Below are positions 1-7,461 of a DNA stretch of 61,677 nt, one piece after another. Position 1 is the stretch's first letter. The number at the start of each line of letters is the position of its first letter. Under the pieces are notes generated by a model that saw only the letters and a list, made by a program, of their open reading frames with translations, was not told the origin of the DNA and searched no databases. The position numbers and the translations under genes were made by a program. This stretch comes from CAYUMU01 sp964445985 (lineage in GTDB: Bacteria; Planctomycetota; Planctomycetia; Pirellulales; S012-138): the NCBI GenBank assembly GCA_964445985.1, contig CAYUMU010000032.1, positions 1 through 61,677 on the forward strand, in the 5' to 3' direction.

Positions 1-1
1 A

Positions 2-55
2 GCCCAACCCTTGCAGCGCAAGAACTTACAACAACAACTGGGGAAGTTGGGCTAA
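2..55 (+). CDS. C-terminal end of an unknown gene cut by the window edge
   Basis: The frame is open from base 2 and encodes 17 residues (AQPLQRKNLQQQLGKLG) before a TAA at 53-55. That TAA shares its last base with the ATG of the next gene (TAATG), the usual geometry of translational coupling. The residues are Gln- and Lys-rich and look like a genuine C-terminal tail. Nothing can be said about function because the rest lies outside the window. The coupling suggests the same operon, and possibly the same structure or complex, as the 413-residue protein that follows. Confidence 0.5.
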   Translation, partial: AQPLQRKNLQQQLGKLG

Positions 56-1296
56 TGAACAACGCCCTGGCGAACCGCCGACCGGTATCCAATCAGCTTT
101 CGGCCGATCCTCGCTACCGCATGAGCACCCCGCCCAAGCCGCAAGGCCCTGGCCTGGATCAGTCACTGCTTGATGCCGCTAGCGAAGCCGCTCCCGCTGC
201 ATCGCAGTTCCTTGGCGGTCTACGCTCGGTGCAAGACCCGTCCGCTTCCCAGTCCGTCAACGCGCTCCTACGATCCAAGCAGTTGCAATCCCAGCTCGAC
301 AACGACCCGGACTATCAGGCGTGGAAGCTGAAAGCCCGCGCCGCCGGCGCCAACCAGATGGCATCTGGCGATGCGTTCCCAAGGGGCGTGGAGGTGCCCA
401 CCATGAGGGGGCCTGCCGGCCTGTCCATGCGGCCCGATGTGGTTGACGCCAACCGTGCCGCCCTCGCTCGAATCCGTGAACGCGGCAATGATCGTCAAGA
501 CTTCTATGACAACCGCGCCCAGGGCATCGGTTTGAGCCGGGCCGTGTCGTCTCCGCAGGGGATTACCGCCACGCTGCTCGGCAAGCTGGCTCAAGACGAC
601 GGCGGCGGGGATGGCATGGGCATGTCGAACATGCTCCGTATGTCGGGCAATCCGCAGGCGATGGCGATGGCAGACGCCCTCGACCGCAACCGTAACGCGG
701 GCCTTGATCGCGATGCAAGGCAGGGTGAACTAAGGTGGCAGGCTTACAACACCGACCTTCAGCAGTGGATGCAAGAGGATCGGGAGTATAAGGCCCAGGT
801 CGCCGCCCTCCGTGCCCAGGGCCGCACGCCACAGCAGGCCGCCGCACTCCTGGCGGAGCAAGGCATCATCCTCCGCCCGCGACCCACGGAGCCAGGGGCG
901 ATGATGGGCGGTATGGGGGCACCCTTGCCGCAGCAAGGTGGATCAGATGACGGCGAAGGCCAGACGCAGGCTCCGCGGGCGACTGGCACACTGTTCGATC
1001 AAACATCCATCACGGATGAGCTGTTGGGTGAGGACACGAAGCCGGAATGGCTCCTGGACAACTGGGATCGCCTGGACGTTCTGGACCCGTCCGAAAGAGA
1101 CAGGCTGCTCAAAGGTAAATTCACCACAGAGCAGATCAAGAAGATCGTGAGTGAGCCGCGCTTCGCTGATGGCCCTCACGCAAAAATAGTCAAAGAGCTT
1201 GCGAGAATTTACGGAATCCCCCACGGTGTCACCAGCGACAATAGCCGTGGCACATCCTGGATGGAAGGGGACCAGGGATTCCTCGGGGGGTACTAG
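55..1296 (+). CDS. Unknown protein, possibly phage- or element-derived
   Basis: This 413-residue protein is not recognised. It is hydrophilic, has no signal peptide or membrane segment, and is rich in Gln, Ala, Gly, Met and Arg. A Pro-rich N-terminus (about 1-35) is followed by a mixed helical region with repeated Ala-Gln and Asp-Arg stretches (about 70-280), a low-complexity Gly/Met/Gln linker near 280-310, and a compact C-terminal part (about 315-413) rich in Trp, Asp and Lys. The start is supported by the TAATG overlap with the preceding frame. The next gene begins 29 bases downstream on the same strand, so the three form one unit that ends at the terminator near 2073. Such Gln/Ala-rich soluble proteins are common among phage virion or scaffold components, but that is only a guess from composition and context. 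Confidence 0.75.
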   Translation: MNNALANRRPVSNQLSADPRYRMSTPPKPQGPGLDQSLLDAASEAAPAASQFLGGLRSVQDPSASQSVNALLRSKQLQSQLDNDPDYQAWKLKARAAGANQMASGDAFPRGVEVPTMRGPAGLSMRPDVVDANRAALARIRERGNDRQDFYDNRAQGIGLSRAVSSPQGITATLLGKLAQDDGGGDGMGMSNMLRMSGNPQAMAMADALDRNRNAGLDRDARQGELRWQAYNTDLQQWMQEDREYKAQVAALRAQGRTPQQAAALLAEQGIILRPRPTEPGAMMGGMGAPLPQQGGSDDGEGQTQAPRATGTLFDQTSITDELLGEDTKPEWLLDNWDRLDVLDPSERDRLLKGKFTTEQIKKIVSEPRFADGPHAKIVKELARIYGIPHGVTSDNSRGTSWMEGDQGFLGGY

Positions 1297-1325
1297 ATAG
1301 GGCCTACCTCAAGGAAGACTCGCTG

Positions 1326-1994
1326 ATGCCCAACGCGCCCTTCGTGCCGCATACGAGGAGGGCAAGATCAACCTGGCTGGCAAGAATCCGTTTCAAATCA
1401 ATCTTCACCACTTCCACACGAAAACTGTCAATAACCACGCTCGAAGCCTTAGCCGCTCCTAACGGCGCCGAATCCGCCAGTCTCCAAACCATCCCCGGCA
1501 ATGACCTTGCTCTGTCGCTCAACGATCACACCGGGCTCCCGCGTGCCGCAGCAACATTAGCCGGCGACAACCTGGCGCTCTCGTTGTTCGCCCGTGAGGA
1601 TAGTGCCGATCCCGACGCCACGGTGTTTCTAACGCCACAAGGCTATCCTTACGTGCGGTTCTCGCCGCCGCCCGACGCGAAGTTCCCCCGAGATTTAGCT
1701 CCCCCGGCACAGTCATTCGCGCCCGCCGGCGAGCTGCAAACGACGATCGTCAAAAATCGCCAGGGAGCCGAGATTGCCCACGTCTACCAGTACGGAGACC
1801 TGGGCGCCATTGGGCTGCTTGATCCGCAAGGCAAGATCAAAGCCCTGGTGCAGCTGGTCGCCAATGGCAACGCCAGCGTCACGCTCAACAACGCCGAGGG
1901 CAAGAGCGTGGTTGACGTGCAACTCGACTTCACCGGCTCCGCAGAGGTGGTCTGCAAGCCTGGCGAGTCCACAGGTGAACTGTCGGCCGCCTAA
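1326..1994 (+). CDS. Unknown protein
   Basis: This 222-residue protein is not recognised. The ATG at 1326 follows AAGGAAG at a spacing of 8 bases, a good ribosome binding site. The first 40 residues are basic and carry many Arg, Ser and Thr. The remainder looks beta-rich, with two near-repeated phrases (NDLALSL and DNLALSL, about residues 60 and 82) and a C-terminal part (about 135-215) that alternates hydrophobic and polar residues like a beta-sandwich. There is no signal peptide. It is the last gene of the leftmost unit and is followed by a strong hairpin terminator. The basic N-terminus differs in composition from the rest, so the true product could be shorter and start downstream. Confidence 0.65.
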   Translation: MPNAPFVPHTRRARSTWLARIRFKSIFTTSTRKLSITTLEALAAPNGAESASLQTIPGNDLALSLNDHTGLPRAAATLAGDNLALSLFAREDSADPDATVFLTPQGYPYVRFSPPPDAKFPRDLAPPAQSFAPAGELQTTIVKNRQGAEIAHVYQYGDLGAIGLLDPQGKIKALVQLVANGNASVTLNNAEGKSVVDVQLDFTGSAEVVCKPGESTGELSAA

Positions 1995-2072
1995 ACATCG
2001 CAACATCGCACAAGGCGTCCCAGGGGATATAGTGGCGCTCCCGTTGTTTTACCCCTGGTGACGCCGATCAAA

Positions 2073-2115
2073 GCCGGCCCGAGGCTATAAGAGCTTCGGG
2101 CCGGCGTTGTTTCTA
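2073..2115 (+). terminator. Rho-independent-type terminator
   Basis: A 13-base arm at 2073-2085 pairs with 2093-2105 (one G-U pair) around a 7-base loop. It is followed by GTTGTTTCT, which is T-rich. It lies 79 bases after the stop of the 222-residue gene and would end the transcript of the first operon. Confidence 0.75.
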
Positions 2116-2306
2116 TTGCTGGAGCAGGCATTACAAGCGCAACACCCCTTTTGAGGGCACGAATTGATTGCTAGCAGATGGACGACCAGCGATGGAAATG
2201 CTATCACCCGAGCTGGTGGGCTGGGGAAGGCTTATCGGCTCGGCAAACTCAAGCATCAAAAGCCAAGACTCTCGCCGATGATGGTGGAGGCGACAACCAG
2301 ACCTTG

Positions 2307-2900
2307 ATGGCGAGTCAGATGACAACTGCGGACAATGACATTCGGCCGGTCCTGAAGGCGGCCATACTGGATGCAGACCCGGCCGTAGCGCTGTTTGACG
2401 AATTGCCGTTGCTGCGGGGCAATGGCCGAGCGGATGTTGCGGCAGTCAACGGCCACCTCGTCGGCTACGAGATCAAGAGCGACCGGGATTCGCTCATTCG
2501 CCTGCCGGCACAGATAGCCCACTACGACCAAATCTTTGAGCAATCGGTTTTAGTTGTTGCAAAGAAGCACCTGGAACGTGCCCGGCGGATTCTCCCGAAA
2601 CACTGGGGGATTATGGTTGTCGATGGCACCGACGCTCAGCTCAAAGTCCGGTCAGTGAGAACCCCAAAGCCCAACAAGCAATGGCATGCCGACTCGGTCA
2701 TTCGCTTGATGTGGAAGACTGAGATCGCCCAGTTCCTGCGATCCCAGGGGATCTCGTTTAGCCGAATGGCTGGCGTTGCTTCCCTTTGGAATATCATGCA
2801 AAGCCTCCCGCAACAGCAGGTTTTAGAGGCAGCCAGGAATGCTCTCAAGGCAAGGACAGCGATGCAATCTCCTTCACCACCTTCTCAAGATGGTGGCTGA
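2307..2900 (+). CDS. sce7726 family protein, PD-(D/E)XK nuclease-like
   Basis: From the ATG at 2307 the product has 197 residues, close to the usual size of the sce7726 family. The frame stays open to 2178, but the extra 43 residues do not resemble the family. The recognisable core is the early DIRPVLKAAIL helix, then a DEL at 31-33, RADVAAVNG around 41-49 and YEIKSDRD around 54-61. Asp43, Glu55 and Lys57 form a D-x(n)-E-x-K pattern like the active site of PD-(D/E)XK nucleases. Later segments (LVVAKKHLERA, HWGIMVV) are also typical. The family is uncharacterised and often sits beside sce7725 or beta-family genes. Here the partner is convergent and the two coding regions overlap by 56 bases at their 3' ends. 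A nuclease role in defence is inference. Confidence 0.8.
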   Translation: MASQMTTADNDIRPVLKAAILDADPAVALFDELPLLRGNGRADVAAVNGHLVGYEIKSDRDSLIRLPAQIAHYDQIFEQSVLVVAKKHLERARRILPKHWGIMVVDGTDAQLKVRSVRTPKPNKQWHADSVIRLMWKTEIAQFLRSQGISFSRMAGVASLWNIMQSLPQQQVLEAARNALKARTAMQSPSPPSQDGG

Positions 2901-3870
2901 TGCCCCATTGAATCCATTGGGTTGCACCACCCGAGGTTATTGCGTGGGAGGCGCATTCGCTAATCTTGCGGTCCCCGGCGCTGAACTGGGGATTAGGGTA
3001 TTCTGGACGTTGGATTAGGTCGGCACAAATGTCGTGTATGAGCCCCGCCTCGCCCTCCGCCACCTTCCCGTCGTGCCTTGCAATCCATTTGCCGGTCGCA
3101 GTGTATCGTAGTGCTACGGGCGCCCTACCGAAATCGGCAGGGGCACCAGGATCGCGGATAGCGTAGTCACTGAAGGTTGGTATTCTTACAAGCCCGCCGC
3201 CGGTCGCAGCTGTTCGCCACGATTCCCAGCAGTGCCGCGGTAGATCATGCCAATCCCCTTGCGGGTAGCTAGCTAAGCTGGAGGGAAACGTCCCTGATGC
3301 GCACGAGACACTTCTCCACCAGTTAAGTTCAGGAACCGCTTCCAGGTCGGCTTCAAGCGACATCGCCACGGCTTGGTAGTCGATCAGCAAGTCGATATTC
3401 CCGACCGGCAAGTCAATCTCACTCAGGAGGGCGGCGATCTTCTCTGGGTGCGGAATTGCCTTCTTGGGCACTCGTAGCATCATGCCCCTGCGGTCGATGG
3501 AGCAAACTCGCAGAACCGCATTGACCATCAGGGGTTTGTCATCAAGGTGCAGGACCGGAATTGCTGCAAGGCCGAGACTTCTAGCGATCTCAAAGGCGAT
3601 GATGCAGGCTTCATGGCCATCGCGGGCATACAGCCATTTTGCATCCAGGAAAAAGGGTTGTGACTCTCCCCATGACTTCTGAATGTCTTTGCAATCCTTC
3701 GCGAGCCGATCAGCCAGTAGTTTTGGCAGCTTTCCTTTCTTAGGCTTGCGAGGCGGCAGCTCAAACAAAGGAGTTAGCATCGCCGCCGACTTCGATTTAA
3801 GTCTGGCTATCGCCCAGAGTTCTGCTTGCTTGGCTTTGAGAATGGGAACGTAGTGTCTATGGTCGAACAT
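2845..3870 (-). CDS. Beta family protein (PF14350-like), partner of sce7726
   Basis: This 341-residue protein opens with HYVPILKAKQAELWAI and continues LTPLFELPPR, the characteristic start of beta-family and related sce7725-type proteins, which form a barrel-like domain. Other family-like points are LLIDYQAV in the middle and the Trp/Ser-rich region near 215-235. There is no signal peptide, so it is probably cytoplasmic. A GGAGG lies 9 bases upstream of the ATG at 3870. The last 56 bases overlap the antisense 3' end of the sce7726 gene, so the pair is tail to tail rather than in the usual co-directional order. The biochemical role is unknown; association with nuclease-like sce7726 proteins in accessory islands suggests a linked function. 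Confidence 0.78.
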   Translation of the reverse strand: MFDHRHYVPILKAKQAELWAIARLKSKSAAMLTPLFELPPRKPKKGKLPKLLADRLAKDCKDIQKSWGESQPFFLDAKWLYARDGHEACIIAFEIARSLGLAAIPVLHLDDKPLMVNAVLRVCSIDRRGMMLRVPKKAIPHPEKIAALLSEIDLPVGNIDLLIDYQAVAMSLEADLEAVPELNWWRSVSCASGTFPSSLASYPQGDWHDLPRHCWESWRTAATGGGLVRIPTFSDYAIRDPGAPADFGRAPVALRYTATGKWIARHDGKVAEGEAGLIHDICADLIQRPEYPNPQFSAGDRKISECASHAITSGGATQWIQWGISHHLEKVVKEIASLSLP

Positions 3871-3941
3871 TTCATTGAACCTCCGTGTCTATCAGAAGCG
3901 TTTATCATACCGCTTACCAGCGCGCCGGATAAGACTATTGC

Positions 3942-3969
3942 TTGCAAATAAGACAGGGGGCACTATAAT
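3942..3969 (+). promoter_or_regulatory. Sigma-70-like promoter
   Basis: TTGCAA at 3942-3947 and TATAAT at 3964-3969 are separated by 16 bases, close to the sigma-70 consensus. Transcription would start near 3976 and read into the TTG-initiated gene at 4058. This is the best consensus promoter seen in the island. Confidence 0.55.
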
Positions 3970-4057
3970 CCGCATGGCCAGCGGAAAACTGGCTGTCGGT
4001 GGTAAGCCGCAAACTCAAGAACTGGCTCCTCGGGCCAGATAGAAAGGAAGGTGCCCT

Positions 4058-4519
4058 TTGGTTCCTGACCAGCACGATGCGCAAGTGCGCACAGCCCTCT
4101 ATGAGCGTTATGACGCTCTGAACGCCCTCTACCAACGCTGGGAGGAGAAGCTATCTCGCTTCCACATCCCCCGGCCGGTCTCATTTATTTACCATGCGGA
4201 AGAAATCTCAGGCGGAGAGCGCTACTACCTCCTCGGTGTTCATCGCTCCCAAGGGAAGTGGTGCATTGTTCATGCCTGCCAAGACTGGCATGGCGTCGGC
4301 GATGAGCCTGAATGGCAGAAGATTACCGAGTGTTCCGCCCAAGATCGGGTTCGAGCGGCACCATTCATGGTGAAACTGGAAGAGATGATCCCGCAAGCCG
4401 CGGAGGAGTTTATCGCCGAAGCTGATGCTGCAATCCAATGCCTGAAATCTGGCCTGAGTAATATGCCGGAGCTTTTGGCTGAGCGAGCAAAACTGAACGG
4501 GCAGCACAAGAGCAAGTAG
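4058..4519 (+). CDS. Unknown cytoplasmic protein with TTG start
   Basis: This 153-residue protein is not recognised. It starts at TTG 4058, placed 7 bases after AGAAAGGAAG. The GTG at 4051 is in another frame that stops at once, so TTG is the best choice. The N-terminal 35 residues look like an amphipathic helix (TALYERYDALNALYQRWEEKL). A beta-rich middle follows, with conserved-looking aromatic residues (YYLLGVHRSQGKWCIVHAC), then a long C-terminal helix. It has its own promoter upstream and a terminator downstream, so it is probably a single-gene transcript. No membrane segment is visible. Confidence 0.7.
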   Translation: MVPDQHDAQVRTALYERYDALNALYQRWEEKLSRFHIPRPVSFIYHAEEISGGERYYLLGVHRSQGKWCIVHACQDWHGVGDEPEWQKITECSAQDRVRAAPFMVKLEEMIPQAAEEFIAEADAAIQCLKSGLSNMPELLAERAKLNGQHKSK

Positions 4520-4551
4520 CTCCGCTGCCGAGAAATTAAACCACCGACTCG

Positions 4552-4583
4552 AAGGCCATCCTCGTTGGGTGGCCTTCCTTTTA
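4552..4583 (+). terminator. Rho-independent terminator
   Basis: AAGGCCATCC at 4552-4561 pairs with GGGTGGCCTT at 4567-4576 (one G-U pair) over a 5-base loop, followed by CCTTTTATC. It sits 32 bases after the stop of the 153-residue gene. Confidence 0.75.
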
Positions 4584-4621
4584 TCGCTCTACTGTCGCAG
4601 GACGCCTATCAAGCTGCTGCA

Positions 4622-4834
4622 TCAGCAGGCATCTCGCGGTAGACACTCGATAAGGCGGGGCTTGGCACTACCCTCGGAGTAGATGAATCCAAAAACGTCG
4701 GCGAGCGTACGAAAGCACTGCTCGCCCCAGGCGGCGAATTCCCTTTCCGGGTCACGGCTTTCAACAACCACCCCCCCAGGCTTTCCCTGCGATTCCAGCG
4801 GAAGCCAAGAAGGTAACTCGGGGCGGCTGGCCAC
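4622..4834 (-). CDS. Small acidic unknown protein
   Basis: This 70-residue frame starts with GTG. The composition is protein-like: Trp, Phe, Glu and Asp are well distributed (for example EREFAAWGEQCFRTLADVFGF near 29-49). By contrast the longer frame over the same bases (4609-5184, minus) is Arg/Ser/Pro-rich and looks non-coding. An in-frame TAG lies five codons before the GTG, so the start is bounded, but no clear ribosome binding site is visible. A 10-base inverted repeat lies 18 bases upstream. It is convergent with the preceding gene. Function unknown. Confidence 0.45.
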   Translation of the reverse strand: MASRPELPSWLPLESQGKPGGVVVESRDPEREFAAWGEQCFRTLADVFGFIYSEGSAKPRLIECLPRDAC

Positions 4835-4852
4835 GGCGGTGCTGGCGTTCTA

Positions 4853-4884
4853 TCCACAGGCCAAATCGCTGTATGGCCTGTGGA
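4853..4884. repeat. Perfect 10-base inverted repeat
   Basis: TCCACAGGCC at 4853-4862 and GGCCTGTGGA at 4875-4884 flank a 12-base spacer. The repeat lies just upstream of the small minus-strand gene and could be an operator or a stable RNA hairpin. There is no T-run after either arm, so a classical terminator is unlikely. Confidence 0.6.
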
Positions 4885-5185
4885 CCTGTTGGCAATTCGT
4901 GAACAACGGTCCAATGGTGTTAAATTGGTTGATTTACACGATTGCTGCAAACCTATATTGCTAAATGGGTTGCGATGCAAAACGCATCTCCCGCCCCAGA
5001 CCGACTCCCACCGAAAGGCCCTTTCCCTTAGGCACATGCAGAAAATCCCGATTTTCTGTGTTGCCCACGCCCACTTCTGGCGATATATTTCTCTTGGAAT
5101 TGACCCGCAACCGAACTGGCTCCGGAATGGAGTGCTTTCTCGGCCTAACCGGCTGAGATAGGTGGCGGGTTTTTTTATGCGCACC
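4885..5185. other. Intergenic stretch, locally AT-rich
   Basis: I see no convincing gene in these 301 bases. The part near 4915-4965 is more AT-rich than its surroundings, with TTGATT and TATATT 19 bases apart on the plus strand, a weak promoter candidate with no obvious gene to serve. A run of seven T lies near 5169-5175, just beyond the DUF3800 stop, without a good stem. Confidence 0.4.
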
Positions 5186-5803
5186 TCAAGACGGCCAAAC
5201 CTTCAGTTCAAGCTTTCGGTGACGAATTAGCTTGTAATACTCATCTGGATTCTTTCGGTCGCGATAAAGTCTTCCCACGGACCCGCAGACCATGTCGCTG
5301 AGTTGGATCAGGTGGTTCGTGCGAGAATCCTGCAACTTCGTCTTCTTGATTGCCTTATCGCCATGTTCGTTCGTGCGATGATTGAGGTATTGGGCTAACT
5401 GGCTGCGGAAAGCTTTGTTGCCACACTTGTCGAGTATGACAATAGCGTCATTAAGGTAGGGCTTTACACTCTGGACAAGCAGCCCAATACTGTACTTATA
5501 AAACGAGCCCGTCACCTGGAATGTGGTCCCGTCCAACTGCTTCTTGTCGATCACGATTGCATAAAAGAACCATTGAAACTTCGCCGTTTCTTGCAAGAAA
5601 TAGGTTCGCACTCGGGAACTGCACTTGCAGAAATGAAACTCCGTTGCCATCGGGATGTTCAACTCGGTTTTGATGGTGCCAATCCTGGTGTCGCACGCCT
5701 GCGCCTCCTCGCGGTCCTCGAACCAAACGGCGACCACGATGAAGTGTGAGGAGGAACTCGCCTTCATCCCAGGATCTCCGGTTTCATCCACAAAGACGAG
5801 CAT
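5186..5803 (-). CDS. DUF3800 domain protein
   Basis: This 205-residue protein opens with MLVFVDETGDPG, the hallmark of DUF3800, a family thought to have an RNase H-like fold. Candidate acidic residues are Asp6, Asp125 (VILDKCG) and Asp170 (HLIQLSDMVCGSVGR), positioned like the family's conserved acids. The length is typical. The ATG at 5803 has a GGAGG 6 bases upstream, but that site lies in the 3' arm of a hairpin (see 5806-5842). The family is uncharacterised and common in mobile and defence-rich regions, which fits its neighbours. A nucleic-acid-related activity is inferred from the fold, not shown. Confidence 0.85.
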   Translation of the reverse strand: MLVFVDETGDPGMKASSSSHFIVVAVWFEDREEAQACDTRIGTIKTELNIPMATEFHFCKCSSRVRTYFLQETAKFQWFFYAIVIDKKQLDGTTFQVTGSFYKYSIGLLVQSVKPYLNDAIVILDKCGNKAFRSQLAQYLNHRTNEHGDKAIKKTKLQDSRTNHLIQLSDMVCGSVGRLYRDRKNPDEYYKLIRHRKLELKVWPS

Positions 5804-5805
5804 GG

Positions 5806-5842
5806 CCGGCCTCCAAGCGAAGTAAGCGATCCTTGAGGCCGG
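5806..5842 (-). promoter_or_regulatory. Hairpin masking the DUF3800 ribosome binding site
   Basis: On the minus strand CCGGCCTC (5842-5835) can pair perfectly with GAGGCCGG (5813-5806), which contains most of the GGAGG ribosome binding site at 5814-5810. The hairpin ends two bases before the ATG. Folding would limit initiation, so translation may be conditional or kept low. Confidence 0.5.
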
Positions 5843-5920
5843 AATCCATCGCTAATCATCTTTCTGGCGTTAAACGGCCGATGCTTGGATGCTTTGAGGG
5901 GTGTTTCGGCGGCGGATTTA

Positions 5921-6055
5921 TCATGCCACGCACCGCCGCCGCAACGGCCACCACAATAGCCCGAAGACCATGCGGGCGATGTAGCTGACCACCGTGGTTA
6001 TTATAAACACGGTAAAAGTACAATCAGATGCGACACTCGTGGTTACCTCGACCAT
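5921..6055 (-). CDS. Small single-span membrane protein (tentative)
   Basis: The frame from ATG 6055 gives 44 residues with one strong membrane segment (about residues 14-37, FTVFIITTVVSYIARMVFGL onward) and a basic tail (RRRCVA). The same frame is open up to a GTG at 6139. The ATG overlaps the end of the preceding 89-residue secreted frame by 13 bases in another frame, which would permit coupling. There is no distinct ribosome binding site. The positive C-terminus after the membrane span favours an N-out, C-in topology. Function unknown. Confidence 0.35.
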   Translation of the reverse strand: MVEVTTSVASDCTFTVFIITTVVSYIARMVFGLLWWPLRRRCVA

Positions 6056-6312
6056 TCGTCCGAGACCGATAGAGCCGTCTCCCTGCACGCCGCCATAAAG
6101 CTCTCCCGGTGATTGCCTTGTGAGTTCTCGGTGGGCCACCCTTCACCCGAGGCCGCCGTCTCCAGCTGCACGATGCCAATTTGAGCACCCAGCAGCGTGG
6201 CTTCAACCGTGAACCGCGCGCTGGAATCGGACAACGTCAGGCACGCCTCCGGGCTGCGCGGCCCGGAGGCCAAAGCGAGAAGGATGAGAGTTAGAGGTAG
6301 TGCCCGACGCAT
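6043..6312 (-). CDS. Small secreted unknown protein
   Basis: From the ATG at 6312 the product is 89 residues with a textbook signal peptide (MRRALPLTLILLALASGPRS, cleavage about 19-25) and a short acidic mature part. The frame extends upstream to 6411 but that part is not signal-like, so 6312 is preferred. It overlaps the start of the tentative 44-residue membrane protein. The mature sequence (ARFTVEATLLGAQIGIVQLE) is not recognised. Confidence 0.45.
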   Translation of the reverse strand: MRRALPLTLILLALASGPRSPEACLTLSDSSARFTVEATLLGAQIGIVQLETAASGEGWPTENSQGNHRESFMAACRETALSVSDEWSR

Positions 6313-6546
6313 GGCGATGCCCCAAGGTGGGAATAGTGCCCAGCAGGGGGGGGTATTATGGGCGGGCGAAGAAGCGGTTGCAAGTTGCAAACGGAACCCA
6401 GGCCCTCGCAACCAGGGTTTTCCTGGTCGAGCTACTGTTGCGCCACCAGGATCGTTCCGACAAGCTCCCGGTTTATTGACAATATCCTGCCTGAACTAGC
6501 GAATACTGATCAATGGGTGGGATATCGACAGCGGAGGGTGATCGTT

Positions 6547-7461
6547 ATGGATTGGTTGATGTATGGAGTGTCCGCCGCCTTGGTGTTAGTGGCGTTGTTC
6601 TCGGATGTCCAAAAGTTTCGCCCCCCGAACGAATCCTGGCCTCCATACATCCGCCAGATGTCACGGATAACACCGAGGGCTGTTGTTCTCGCGCTCCTGC
6701 TCGTGGGCCTTACGGCGATGAACTCGTATCTCCTGGACGAGCAGCAAGAGAGTGCCGACGCAGCGTTAGGGCGAATACAGTTCGCCTCCAATGAGGCGAT
6801 TGGGCGACTGGACGACGCCAAGGAAGACCTTCGTCTGGTGCAGGGGGGCATTGACAAGGCTGCCATCGTTTTGGAGCAATCCTCGAAAAAGCTTGATGCG
6901 GCGGTGAAGGCAGCCGCCATTGGCATCGAAACTCAAATCTCAATCTTCGCCAACCATCTATCGCAACTAGAATCGGCCGCGAAATGGGAGGAGATTATGC
7001 TAATCGGTGTTGCTATGCCAAACCTTGTGTCCGCTGATGCTCGTGCAGTTCGAGGGCGATTGCGACTGCTTCAAATTGCAGCCGTTGACCAAATCGGTCC
7101 TACCGATACTCAAAAGGTACTGGGCGAAGCCCGCCTGTATTTTCGAGAGGCTGAGTCCGTCGCAAAATCGTGGAATGAGCTTGTGCTCACCGAAGAACTC
7201 AAGTTGCAAGCTACCGCCACGGGCCGCAGTCTGCCCCCGACCGTGAAGTTCCCGCCTTATCCCGCATCCACCCTTGCGCGTAACGATGCCAATCCACATG
7301 AACTTCGATTGGCCATCGCATCGATCGATTTGGTGTTGAAGGGAGTTGAGAGTGATGCTGCTACGGTCGTTGGAATCCGAAGTATTTACTATGCTGGCGA
7401 AAGGGCCAGGCTGCTAAAGGAGACCGTTGAGTCGGTGAGGAATCACTCTCACTCAGACTGA
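6547..7461 (+). CDS. Two-span membrane protein with coiled coil
   Basis: The ATG at 6547 follows GGAGG with 9 bases of spacing, so I prefer it over the open frame that begins at 6358. The 304-residue product has membrane segments at about 5-21 (LMYGVSAALVLVALF) and 47-63 (AVVLALLLVGLTAMNSYLL), a helical coiled-coil-like region about 66-155 (heptad-rich Ala, Leu, Gln, Asp), then a mostly helical soluble domain to the end. Its stop overlaps the convergent 3' end of the next gene by 9 bases. The layout resembles sensor or scaffold proteins that display a long helical domain at the membrane. No enzymatic motif is seen. Function unknown. Confidence 0.75.
   Translation: MDWLMYGVSAALVLVALFSDVQKFRPPNESWPPYIRQMSRITPRAVVLALLLVGLTAMNSYLLDEQQESADAALGRIQFASNEAIGRLDDAKEDLRLVQGGIDKAAIVLEQSSKKLDAAVKAAAIGIETQISIFANHLSQLESAAKWEEIMLIGVAMPNLVSADARAVRGRLRLLQIAAVDQIGPTDTQKVLGEARLYFREAESVAKSWNELVLTEELKLQATATGRSLPPTVKFPPYPASTLARNDANPHELRLAIASIDLVLKGVESDAATVVGIRSIYYAGERARLLKETVESVRNHSHSD

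Noticed and set aside
4609..5184. 191-codon minus-strand frame after DUF3800
   Set aside because: The translation is Arg/Ser/Pro-rich with no structure; the overlapping 70-codon frame looks more like protein.
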